DNA of 64,000 bases from Rivularia sp. MS3 (GTDB lineage: Bacteria; Cyanobacteriota; Cyanobacteriia; Cyanobacteriales; Nostocaceae). The translations under genes and the position numbers were made by a program. The DNA lies in the NCBI GenBank assembly GCA_019192545.1, contig JAHCMI010000014.1, forward strand, positions 1 to 64,000. Direction: 5' to 3'. Positions 1-7,752 of this stretch are shown one piece after another (within the stretch, counting starts at the first letter, position 1; every line of letters starts with the position of its first letter). Under the pieces are notes generated by a model. It saw only the letters and a program-made list of their open reading frames with translations. It made no database searches and had not been told where the DNA came from.

Positions 1-16
1 AATATTTCGGTAATTT

Positions 17-223
17 TTATTCAGAATTTAGCATACTAACAACTGATGAGCCAATTATTTTATTAATTTGATATTCTAAATCTGTATTTAGTTGAGGGGA
101 AGATACTTTCGGATTATTTTCGTGAAGCCTCAACCCTGCTTTGTAAGCCGGAGACGCATCGAACAGAGAAATCAATTTTAAGACTAATATACAAAGTACG
201 TTGAAACGCACTAAAAGCATCAT
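17..223 (-). CDS. Small hypothetical protein with N-terminal hydrophobic segment
   Basis: A 68-residue open frame whose first 20 residues are hydrophobic (MMLLVRFNVLCILVLKLISL) and could act as a signal or membrane anchor. The rest is polar and matches no family I know. It lies 137 bases downstream of, and on the same strand as, the serine hydrolase gene. There is no clear Shine-Dalgarno sequence. It may be a real small exported protein or chance coding. Confidence 0.25.
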   Translation of the reverse strand: MMLLVRFNVLCILVLKLISLFDASPAYKAGLRLHENNPKVSSPQLNTDLEYQINKIIGSSVVSMLNSE

Positions 224-360
224 CTAGTCTGATTTATCAGACTTCGTATGTCAGCCTGGAAATTTATTCCAAAGCACTTAAGAAATTTCAAAAAACAATA
301 AAAACGGAGCATATTATGCCCCGCCTCTACATAAATTCAGATATAAACTTACACAAAAGA

Positions 361-1647
361 TTATTTCGGTAAACTGCTTACCTGTGGTTTATTAATGTGT
401 CCGTAAACCATTCGAGATACTTGTTTAATAAATGACTTAGCACGTCGATCGCGGAAAGGTCTTCGTACTATTATACCAGCTAAATAACGCTTACCGTTGG
501 GCATTGTCACAATACCTGTATCACCAAGAACAATTCCTAAAGTTCCTGTTTTATTAGCAAATTTTGCATTTTTAGCAATACCAGATCCTAAATAAGCTTT
601 ATTCCTAACCCGATGCATAATATCTAATACTTTGGCGCGGCTGCTACTACTTAATATCAAATTATTGGAAATTAAAGCTCCAACTCTGGCTAAATCTTTA
701 GGGCTAGTAGTGTTAGTTCCTTTAAAATCACCAAGTAGATTGCGGATGACTGTATTTTGCAATCCCCAACTACGAAAACGCTGATTTAATCTTGCTTTTC
801 CACCTAAGCGATCGATAACCATATTCGTTGCGGTATTATCGCTGATGGTAATCATTTTAGTCACGGTTTCCATCAAACTAAACTTAGTACCGGGGCGTTT
901 GTAACGCATTGTTCCCGAACCTCCAGTCATCAAATCCCGACGCATTACTACAGTTTCATTCAACTTAACTCTACCAGCATCTACTTCTTCAAATAAAGCA
1001 ACTAAAAGCGGAAGTTTAATTGTAGAAGCTGCGGGAAATGCTTTTTCTCCATTAATGTCTAAATAGTCTCCCGTCTCTAAATCCAAGAAAAACATACCCG
1101 GATCTAAATAACTGTAACGAGACATCAACCTTTTAACTTGAGAATAGAGTTGCGGCATCTGACTTCCTAAAGGAACAACCCCCGCGAATGAGGACGCATT
1201 AGGAAACGGCACGGGAATCTTTTCTTCACCATAATTATTATTAGGATTAGAAATAGTCCGCTCTATAGATGAAAAATTAACGATCCAGTGGGAAGAAGTA
1301 TCGCCTTGAACTAATACTTTTTCAGGAGAAACGGTGTAACCCGGAGCTAATTCTACTACCAATCGAGTTGTTTTATCGTTAACTTTACCAACTCTAACTT
1401 CTCTAACTGCCGAACTATATTTTTTACGTTTAGTATTACCTTTTAACTGCGTACCGGGTAAATCAATTACAAGTCGTGTGGGATTATTAATTAAAAATGC
1501 TCTCGGTTTAACTCCCGAATCTGTAGTTAAATTAAGTTGATTTCGCGTAGGATTAAAATGCCATGATTGAAAGTTAGCTGCATTTAATGGAGATGATAGA
1601 AGTAGAATACTACTAGCAGCACTAAGAAATAATAAAGGTAGTCTCAT
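361..1647 (-). CDS. Exported AMIN-domain class A beta-lactamase-like serine hydrolase
   Basis: A 428-aa exported protein. Residues 1-23 form a signal peptide ending LNAA. Residues about 24-127 resemble an AMIN domain, which binds peptidoglycan or the envelope in cyanobacterial AmiC/PilQ-type proteins. The C-terminal domain has the penicillin-recognising triads: S208-T-I-K211 (nucleophile Ser and Lys), S269-D-N271 and K366-T-G368. The region where class A beta-lactamases carry the ExxLN motif (Glu166, the deacylating base) reads LLGDFKGTNT, with no obvious Glu. A role in periplasmic peptidoglycan modification (DD-peptidase-like) is therefore as likely as antibiotic hydrolysis. The fold assignment is firm; the substrate is not known. 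Confidence 0.85.
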   Translation of the reverse strand: MRLPLLFLSAASSILLLSSPLNAANFQSWHFNPTRNQLNLTTDSGVKPRAFLINNPTRLVIDLPGTQLKGNTKRKKYSSAVREVRVGKVNDKTTRLVVELAPGYTVSPEKVLVQGDTSSHWIVNFSSIERTISNPNNNYGEEKIPVPFPNASSFAGVVPLGSQMPQLYSQVKRLMSRYSYLDPGMFFLDLETGDYLDINGEKAFPAASTIKLPLLVALFEEVDAGRVKLNETVVMRRDLMTGGSGTMRYKRPGTKFSLMETVTKMITISDNTATNMVIDRLGGKARLNQRFRSWGLQNTVIRNLLGDFKGTNTTSPKDLARVGALISNNLILSSSSRAKVLDIMHRVRNKAYLGSGIAKNAKFANKTGTLGIVLGDTGIVTMPNGKRYLAGIIVRRPFRDRRAKSFIKQVSRMVYGHINKPQVSSLPK

Positions 1648-2274
1648 GTGTATGATTTGCGAGCAACCGTCTTAATTTACTTGAATAAAGTTTTCATCTA
1701 TTCTATGTATTTTCCGGAAAATATATACCAGTATTTTCCGCATTTTTTTTTGATTTGTAATGTGTGATTTTGGAATTGTTGTGAAGACGTTTAGATAAAA
1801 AAATGGTTCCAGTGTTAGTTTTAACTGATATCTTGCATAATTGTCTCTGAGATGATGTAAGGATGCGTCGTAAATCAAACAACAAACTTTTAGATTCCCC
1901 TAAATCCCCCGCTAAATTGGAGGACTTTTAACCCCCCTTAAAAAGGGGGGAAGGAAGGATCATCCGAAAGTTCAGTTGAAAACTATACTTCTGAAACATC
2001 CTCTAAGTCTAATTCCGTAGAAATAAATTGATACGGCTAATATACAAATTTATCAGTTGAAACTGCTTAAAATCCTTTCCCAGCCCTTAAAAGAGCAAAT
2101 TTGTTTTTTAGAGTGTGAATTTATTCCAAGGCGATTGTTGAAAATGCTGCGTAAAACTATTGAATTATGTTAGTAATAACACTGCCTTAGTCTCTACCTT
2201 GAATAAGGCATAATGTAAAAAATGAATCTCTAGAATAATCGTATATTGATATTCCCGCATCTACTAACCGCACT
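1648..2274. other. Intergenic region between divergent genes, holding a MITE-like repeat
   Basis: This gap separates the minus-strand serine hydrolase from plus-strand mmsA and should hold both promoters. Two overlapping minus-strand open frames at 1672-1885 look non-coding: biased composition, no start signal and overlap with the repeat at 1851-2006. Nothing else was recognised. Confidence 0.6.
1851..2006. repeat. MITE-like repeat R1, copy 1
   Basis: About 155 bp, with a related copy at 29326-29485. Shared blocks in the same order: GATGTAA(G/T)GATGCG near the left end, AAACTTTTA then TCCCCCTAAATCC-like sequence, a C-run/G-run hairpin (CCCCCCTTAAAAAGGGGGG), TCATCCGA, and AAAACTATACTT followed by AAACATCCTCTAA at the right end. 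No open frame is conserved. It is probably non-autonomous. Confidence 0.6.
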
Positions 2275-3744
2275 ATGAATATTCTCTCAAACTATATAAA
2301 TGGTGAATGGCAAAAATCTACGGCAACCGAAAACCTTGAAGTCATTAACCCAGCGACAGCAGAATTACTAGCGAAAGTACCTTTATCACCAAAATCAGAA
2401 GTTAACCAAGCGGCGGAAGCTGCTGCGGAAGCTTTTAAATCTTGGAGACGTACTCCCGCAACGCAACGAGTACAATTTTTATTTATACTCAAATATTTAT
2501 TAGAAGAAAATTTAGAAGACATCGCTCGTACTATTACTTTTGAATGCGGTAAAACCTTGGCAGAATCAAGGGGTGAAATGCGTCGCGCTATAGAAAACGT
2601 AGAAATTGCTTGCGGTATCCCGATGATGATGCAGGGAAGCAACCTCGAAGATATTGCTAAGGGAATAGATGAAATCATGATTCGTCAACCCCTTGGTGTG
2701 TGCGCTGCGATTTGCCCTTTCAATTTTCCGGGGATGATTCCTTTTTGGTTTTTACCTTATGCTTTGGCTTGCGGTAATACATACATTGTCAAACCTTCGG
2801 AAAAAGTACCGCTGACAATGCAAAAAATATTCACTTTGCTCGAACAAACTGGTTTACCTAAAGGCGTAGTAAATTTAGTTAACGGTACAAAAGAAACAGT
2901 AGACGCAATTTTAGAACATCCCCAAATTAAAGCAGTTAGTTTTGTTGGTTCCACACCGGTAGCCAAATATATTTACAGTTGGGGTGCTGCAAACGGTAAA
3001 CGAATGCAGGCTCAAGGTGGTGCGAAAAATCCGATTGTGATTTTACCCGATGCAGACATGGAAATGACAACCCGTATTGCTGCCGATAGTGCTTTCGGAT
3101 GTGCTGGGCAAAGATGTCTTGCTGCTTCCATTGCCATAACTGTAGGAGAAGCCAAAGACAGTTTTTCCGAAGCGATCGCACAAGCTGCAAACAAGCGTAT
3201 CGTCGGCAATGGTTTGGATGATAACGTACAAATGGGAGCGGTAATTAATGCTGGAAGTAAAGCCAGAATTGAGGGATTAATTGAAAAAGCAGCCTCATCA
3301 GGTGCAAAACTATTAGTTGACGGTAGAAATCCTAATATACCCGGTTACGAACAAGGCTGTTTTATCCGTCCGACAATTCTACAAGATGTAAATCCTTTAA
3401 GCGAAACTGCTAATACAGAAATATTTGGGCCTGTATTGAGTTTAATGCACGTTAACGATATTGATGAAGCAATTTCTTTAGTAAATAACAGCCTATTTGG
3501 AAACATGGCTTGTTTATTTACCACCTCCGGAGCCGCAGCCCGTAAATTTCGTTACGAAGCAGAAGCTGGAAATATAGGCATAAATATCGGAGTTGCCGCA
3601 CCAATGGCATTCTTTCCCTTCAGCGGTTGGAAGCAAAGTTTCTTCGGAGATTTACACGGGCAAGGAAACCATGCAGTAGAATTTTTTACTCAAACTAAAG
3701 TAGTAGTGGAAAGATGGAAAGATGAATGGTCAAGAAAATTTTAA
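2275..3744 (+). CDS. mmsA: CoA-acylating methylmalonate-semialdehyde dehydrogenase
   Basis: A 489-aa aldehyde dehydrogenase superfamily protein of the MmsA type. Known enzymes convert methylmalonate semialdehyde (valine and pyrimidine breakdown) or malonate semialdehyde plus CoA and NAD to propionyl- or acetyl-CoA in the cytosol. Visible features: the N-terminal YINGEW strand, CPFNFPG and KPSEKVPLT in the NAD-binding domain, [12 protein letters not shown], and [10 protein letters not shown] with catalytic Cys281. The missing Glu of ordinary ALDHs ([11 protein letters not shown] instead of a general-base Glu) fits the CoA-acylating subfamily. It is full length and starts with ATG. A heptad tandem repeat begins directly after the stop codon. 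No pathway partners lie nearby, so the physiological substrate is unproven. Confidence 0.9.
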   Translation: MNILSNYINGEWQKSTATENLEVINPATAELLAKVPLSPKSEVNQAAEAAAEAFKSWRRTPATQRVQFLFILKYLLEENLEDIARTITFECGKTLAESRGEMRRAIENVEIACGIPMMMQGSNLEDIAKGIDEIMIRQPLGVCAAICPFNFPGMIPFWFLPYALACGNTYIVKPSEKVPLTMQKIFTLLEQTGLPKGVVNLVNGTKETVDAILEHPQIKAVSFVGSTPVAKYIYSWGAANGKRMQAQGGAKNPIVILPDADMEMTTRIAADSAFGCAGQRCLAASIAITVGEAKDSFSEAIAQAANKRIVGNGLDDNVQMGAVINAGSKARIEGLIEKAASSGAKLLVDGRNPNIPGYEQGCFIRPTILQDVNPLSETANTEIFGPVLSLMHVNDIDEAISLVNNSLFGNMACLFTTSGAAARKFRYEAEAGNIGINIGVAAPMAFFPFSGWKQSFFGDLHGQGNHAVEFFTQTKVVVERWKDEWSRKF

Positions 3745-3772
3745 CAGCGAGCAGTGAGCAGCGAGCAGTAGG
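3745..3772. repeat. Heptad tandem repeat at the mmsA 3' end
   Basis: Four 7-base units, CAGCGAG/CAGTGAG/CAGCGAG/CAGTAGG, begin at the base after the mmsA stop codon. This resembles the short tandemly repeated repetitive (STRR) sequences of filamentous cyanobacteria. Confidence 0.7.
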
Positions 3773-4127
3773 GAATATTAGTAAGTTTGCCCCATAAATT
3801 TTGAGGGGTAGCATAAGTTTGATTCAAACTCGAATCAATTATCTTTGTTTTCTTCCTCTGATTACTCTACGTACTCTGCGGTTTTTTTTCAAGCGCTCTT
3901 ACTCCCTCATAACGTATGTGGTGAAGTACTACTAGTCCATTTCATTAATTCTGATGAGTAAATCATAAATACCAATAATATTTTCTTCCCCCTCTTCCCC
4001 CTCTCCCCCTCTCTAACCTACCCATCAATTTTTATGGGGAAGACTACTAGCTATAAGTAAAAATTCATACTCAACTAAGCTGTGTCTCATTTAGAATCGA
4101 ATATTTCTCATAGAGTTAAATATTAAT
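3773..4127. other. Intergenic region with low-complexity repeats
   Basis: Contains CTCTGCGGTT-type sequence near 3877-3890, related to the larger inverted repeat at 31131-31292, and a pyrimidine-rich tract of C(C)CTCT units at about 3985-4015. No gene was seen. The promoter of the following lipoprotein gene should lie in the last 100 bases. Confidence 0.4.
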
Positions 4128-4625
4128 GTGAAGGGAATATCAAATAAAATGAAGCGCAAATTACAATTGAGCTTATTATTACTAACTCTAACAACGGCTT
4201 GCGTAAATACACAATCAAGCTCCGAGCAAAGCAGCGAAACAACAGCATCCGAGATAATTAACTTAACTCAAACCGGCTGTCAATTCCTGGAAACGGAAAA
4301 TCAAGATTATGAATACCAAACTACAAAGGCTGAAGACTGCAAGCAAATAAATAGTAAAACTTTAGTAGAAAGAAAAAAGAACTTTAAACCTTTAACATTA
4401 AAACCGAGAAAATATACCTTTAGAGTTACTAACAGTGATGTTCCTTACGAATTAGGCTTCTATTTGCGTGAATAAGGAGTCAGTCAGGTAACGCTACCCA
4501 AAGTCAGTGGAGGTGGTTTAAACAAAGGCAATACTCAAGATTATCAAATTACTCTCAAACCTGGTAAATACGTTTTTAGTTGTCCGCTTAATCCTACACC
4601 CGATTATCCGATTGTTGTGCAGTAA
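4128..4625 (+). pseudogene. Cupredoxin-like lipoprotein interrupted by an in-frame TAA
   Basis: The frame begins at 4128 (or at the second Met, 4149), has a lipoprotein signal with lipobox LTTAC, and runs to a TAA at 4473-4475. Coding continues in the same frame to TAA at 4623-4625. The downstream part contains LKPGKYVFSCPLNPTPDYPI, typical of the C-terminal Cys-containing strand of a small blue-copper (cupredoxin-like) domain, and mirrors LKPRKYTFRVTN before the stop. Without readthrough the product would lack the last two strands and the putative Cys ligand. Either this is a fresh nonsense mutation, a sequencing error, or recoding. The copper-binding assignment is inference from pattern only. 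Confidence 0.7.
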
Positions 4626-4737
4626 CTAATCTTTTGCCAATTTTACCGAGCGATGGCACAGAAACAGTGTAATATCCGTCACTGTAAGTTAATTACGAAC
4701 AAACCATAATAATTTATAGGTAGTGTAGGAGTCCAAA

Positions 4738-5139
4738 ATGAAAATAGCTATTATCGGTAAAACATTAGTTGCGTCTCTAGGTTTATTAGCTTTGTTCGCA
4801 CCTCAACAAGCTGATGCTCAAATCGTACCAATCCCGAAACCACAGCCTTGGGTATCTGTAGGTGCTAAAGATGGTGATGTTACTTATGCTGTAGGTGCAA
4901 AATTTGCAGGTTACGGAGCAGAATTAGGAGTAGGAGAAGACGGTGCTGTCGGTGTAGACGTACTTCAGTTTCTTCCCTTACCTGTAGTTTCTCCTTATCT
5001 CGGATTAGGATACTACACAGAAGATAAAGGCGTTGCAATTTCAGGTGGCGTACAAGTTAGCCCAAGCCAAAACTTCTTTGTAGGTGCTGGTTATAATTCA
5101 GTTCGCGGTATTAACGGACAATTAGGAATTAAATTTTAA
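4738..5139 (+). CDS. Small exported glycine-rich protein, possibly envelope-associated
   Basis: A 133-aa protein with a clear signal peptide (MKIAIIGKTLVASLGLLALF, cleaved after the Ala-x-Ala of ADAQ) and a strong ribosome site AGGAG at 4727-4731. The mature part alternates small and hydrophobic residues (GAKFAGYGAELGVGEDGAVGVDV) and ends in KF. That pattern suggests beta-strands such as a small outer-membrane or extracellular beta protein. I recognise no named family. The gene stands alone, 112 bases after the broken lipoprotein gene. Confidence 0.7.
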   Translation: MKIAIIGKTLVASLGLLALFAPQQADAQIVPIPKPQPWVSVGAKDGDVTYAVGAKFAGYGAELGVGEDGAVGVDVLQFLPLPVVSPYLGLGYYTEDKGVAISGGVQVSPSQNFFVGAGYNSVRGINGQLGIKF

Positions 5140-5492
5140 TTAATCGATCAAATTTAAACTTACGCAAGTTTTAGATTTTGTTGTAGGGTGCTTGTACACA
5201 GACTAATTGTTAAGCAAATAATAAGGCAATCAGTGTACAGCATCATCCGAATCTTGTGACAATTGCGGTCATTTTTTTTAGTTTTGAATTAGTTTGATTT
5301 CGGCATCGTTGACTTTCTAGTTAGCGGTGTCGATTTGTTTAAAATGAAAAGCCTATCTTCAGACTTAGAAATAATAAATTAACACAATCGGTAATTCCAT
5401 CTTCAGTGAGATAGCAGTAATTAATAGAACCTGATTCAATTAAAACCAACAGCATTTATTCCTATATTCTAAATAAGGGCAATATAAACTCG
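5140..5492. other. Intergenic region with a dispersed-repeat fragment
   Basis: AACTTACGCAAG...TTGTTGTAGGGTGC at about 5157-5192 is a common cyanobacterial intergenic repeat, and a related ACTTACGCAA occurs at about 23652. No gene was seen. The region probably carries the promoter of the DUF389 gene. Confidence 0.4.
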
Positions 5493-6542
5493 ATGCTTCT
5501 GCTAATTAGAAAAGTTGGTGGTTGGAGTAAGCAGCAATTTTCGTGGTTATGGGAAAGTAATAGTGGAAATTGGCCTTGGTTAGCTGAGAAACCAATGCCA
5601 ATCGCGGGAATTAACCGTAGTTTATGGAGGGGTGCGGTTCCTTCCATGAGCTTTTATGTTTTGCTTTCCCTTTCTGGCATAATTGCAACTTTAGGACTTT
5701 TAGCTAATAGCGCAGCAACGATTATTGGTGCAATGATAGTAGCACCTTTAATGGGGCCGATAATTGCCATTGCTTACAGTATGGTGGCAGCAAATCAACG
5801 TCTTTTAAAGCGTTCGCTTTATACCTTAATTAAAGGCATTTTATTAACGATTCTTATCGCTTTTCTAATTACTAAAGTAGTTGGACTTAGAACATTAGGT
5901 TCGGAAATTGCTGGAAGAGTCAACCCTACCTTACTTGATATGGGAGTCGCGTTAGCTGCCGGTGCTGCTGGCTCCTATGCAAAATCACGACGCAGTATTG
6001 CTGATGCCTTACCAGGAGTTGCGATCGCAGTTGCCTTAGTTCCACCTTTAAGTGTTGTTGGTATTGGATTAGCAATGAATTCGCAGTCTGTGGCGGTAGG
6101 TGCGAGTCTGCTGTTTTTAGCCAACTTAACCGGAATTATCTTCAGCGGAGCATTAGTATTTCTTTGGCAAGGTTATGGTTCGTTAGAGAAAGCGCGTCAG
6201 GGTTTGATAGTAACAATTACAGCAATACTTTTATTAGGTATTCCCCTAAGTTTTTCATTACAAACATTGCTAATTCAAGAACAAACTCGCCGCCAAATTT
6301 CCTACGTACTTTACAATAAAACTCAGACTTTTTCAGATACGAAAATTAGAAGTATAAAAGTTCGACGACGGGGAGAAGAGCTTTTCGTTGATATGGAAGT
6401 TGCTGCACCTTTTGGTTTGATTAGCAAGAAGCAAATGAATGAAGTTCATAAATTTTTAGAAGCAGAATTAAAAAGACCTTTAAATTTTCAGGTTTTCATA
6501 GTTCCTACTCAACAATATGCGCTTCCTGCTTCTAGATTTTAG
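5493..6542 (+). CDS. DUF389 family integral membrane protein
   Basis: A 349-aa polytopic membrane protein with about six hydrophobic helices between residues 50 and 265. It carries the glycine/alanine-rich segments typical of DUF389 (TIGR00341-like) proteins: NSAATIIGAMIVAPLMGPI, DMGVALAAGAAGSYA and ADALPGVAIAVALVPPLSV. The C-terminal 80 residues are soluble with a mixed alpha/beta pattern. The function of the family is unknown. The gene is monocistronic, with a strong terminator 27 bases after the stop. Confidence 0.85.
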   Translation: MLLLIRKVGGWSKQQFSWLWESNSGNWPWLAEKPMPIAGINRSLWRGAVPSMSFYVLLSLSGIIATLGLLANSAATIIGAMIVAPLMGPIIAIAYSMVAANQRLLKRSLYTLIKGILLTILIAFLITKVVGLRTLGSEIAGRVNPTLLDMGVALAAGAAGSYAKSRRSIADALPGVAIAVALVPPLSVVGIGLAMNSQSVAVGASLLFLANLTGIIFSGALVFLWQGYGSLEKARQGLIVTITAILLLGIPLSFSLQTLLIQEQTRRQISYVLYNKTQTFSDTKIRSIKVRRRGEELFVDMEVAAPFGLISKKQMNEVHKFLEAELKRPLNFQVFIVPTQQYALPASRF

Positions 6543-6568
6543 AATAAAATTTAACTCATATTTTGCAT

Positions 6569-6610
6569 AAGCTACCTGGTAATTGACCTAAATTACCAGG
6601 TAGCTTTTTT
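6569..6610 (+). terminator. Rho-independent terminator after the DUF389 gene
   Basis: A perfect 16-bp stem, AAGCTACCTGGTAATT / AATTACCAGGTAGCTT, with a six-base loop and a T-run ending at 6610. Confidence 0.9.
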
Positions 6611-6710
6611 ATATAATTTTCTATCAAATATACTAATTTAGTGATGAAATAGAATAATAACGAGGTGATTCCATAGCAAAAATAAAAATGTTAAATGAGG
6701 TGTCTATCTG

Positions 6711-7340
6711 ATGTCGAAAAGAAAAATTTTAGAAGAAGGTAGAGATTATAGTTTTCGTTCTTATTTTGAATTAGCTTACGAACCAGATGAGATTTTAGCC
6801 GAGTTCGATTATACGCTGATTATCAAAGAATTATCTTTACCTAAAACCAATATTGAGTTACAAAGAACGGCAGAATTAAAACAAAAAATTCGAGAGATTC
6901 TACCTTTTGTTAGTTTAAGTAATGCAACTGCGAGAAGAGAAACTTTAGTGTCTCCTTTACTATTAGAAGTGATTCGTTACTGTGAATGTAAAATGCGGAT
7001 TGAATATCCACTAAGGGTTAGTAATATATTGAAAGGAAACCTAGATTATTTATTACAACTTAAAAATCAATTTTTAGTAATCGAAGCTAAAAATGATGAT
7101 TTAACCAGAGGTTTTACTCAATTAGCAGTAGAATTAATTGCTTTATCGCAAGTTGAAGAACAAGATATCTATTATGGCGCGGTAACGATTGGTAATGTGT
7201 GGAGATTTGGGAAATTAGATAGAATTCGACAGGTAATTATTCAAGATATTAAATTATTCAGAGTTCCCGATGATTTGGATAATTTAACGAAGTTAAGAAG
7301 GCAGAAGATAGGAGGCAGGAGGCAGAAGGCATCCCCATGA
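6711..7340 (+). CDS. Putative PD-(D/E)xK nuclease-fold protein
   Basis: A 209-aa soluble protein with a GAGGTG ribosome site before the ATG. The middle of the protein reads LKGNLDYLLQLKNQFLVIEAK, matching the Asp...Glu-x-Lys core of PD-(D/E)xK nucleases as in type I restriction HsdR N-terminal domains. It is conserved in cyanobacteria as a hypothetical protein, to my knowledge without a tested function. It stands alone, with no methylase or specificity subunit nearby. The last 14 residues (RRQKIGGRRQKASP) are encoded by a heptad tandem repeat (7298-7332), so the native C-terminus has been replaced or extended by repeat sequence. Confidence 0.65.
   Translation: MSKRKILEEGRDYSFRSYFELAYEPDEILAEFDYTLIIKELSLPKTNIELQRTAELKQKIREILPFVSLSNATARRETLVSPLLLEVIRYCECKMRIEYPLRVSNILKGNLDYLLQLKNQFLVIEAKNDDLTRGFTQLAVELIALSQVEEQDIYYGAVTIGNVWRFGKLDRIRQVIIQDIKLFRVPDDLDNLTKLRRQKIGGRRQKASP
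7298..7332. repeat. Heptad tandem repeat inside the 3' end of a coding region
   Basis: Five 7-base units (AAGGCAG, AAGATAG, GAGGCAG, GAGGCAG, AAGGCAT), translated as the basic tail of the preceding protein. The complementary array at 7463-7497 could pair with it. Confidence 0.75.
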
Positions 7341-7462
7341 ATGAATTGCGGGGGATTTAATAAGGAATAATGTTTTATTTTATCCATGAATAAATTCAGG
7401 GGCTTCAGACCTAATGGCAAAATACAGAGGACTTTTCCTTGTGCTAAACATTACTTATTTTC

Positions 7463-7497
7463 CTTCTGCCTTCTGCCCTCTGCCCTCTGCCTTCCCT
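7463..7497. repeat. Heptad tandem repeat, inverted relative to 7298-7332
   Basis: Units CTTCTGC, CTTCTGC, CCTCTGC, CCTCTGC, CTTCCCT. These are the reverse complement of the units at 7298-7332, 130 bases away, and could form a long imperfect hairpin downstream of the nuclease-like gene. Confidence 0.75.
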
Positions 7498-7536
7498 TGG
7501 TGATTGTGGGAATTTTGCAGGGAATTGAAGTTTCAT

Positions 7537-7731
7537 CTCACCCCTCTCCTTGACAAGGATACTGTTGGCGAATAGTAGGTCAGACCCCTCATCCCAACGA
7601 ATTAATAGGGATTTTAAGTTATCAGCAGGAGTGCGATCGCACTCCTCAAACCCTCATTTTTTTGGTTATTCAGGGGTGTCACCCCTGAATAACCAGCAGT
7701 ATCCTTGACAAGGAGAGGGGAAGGGGGTGAG
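7537..7731. repeat. Nested palindromic intergenic element
   Basis: The outer arms CTCCTTGACAAGGATACTG (7546-7564) and CAGTATCCTTGACAAGGAG (7697-7715) are inverted copies with one mismatch. Inside lie a perfect 20-bp palindrome with a central HIP1 site, AGGAGTGCGATCGCACTCCT (7627-7646), and a 15-bp-arm palindrome, GGTTATTCAGGGGTG / CACCCCTGAATAACC (7664-7694). No open frame was found. It sits just beyond the 3' end of the NACHT gene and probably also terminates it. Confidence 0.65.
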
Positions 7732-7752
7732 GTTTATCAAAGTGTAGGAGGA

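Noticed and set aside
1672-1885. Two overlapping minus-strand frames (68 and 60 aa)
   Set aside because: They partly overlap repeat R1 and have skewed composition, no starts and no known motif.
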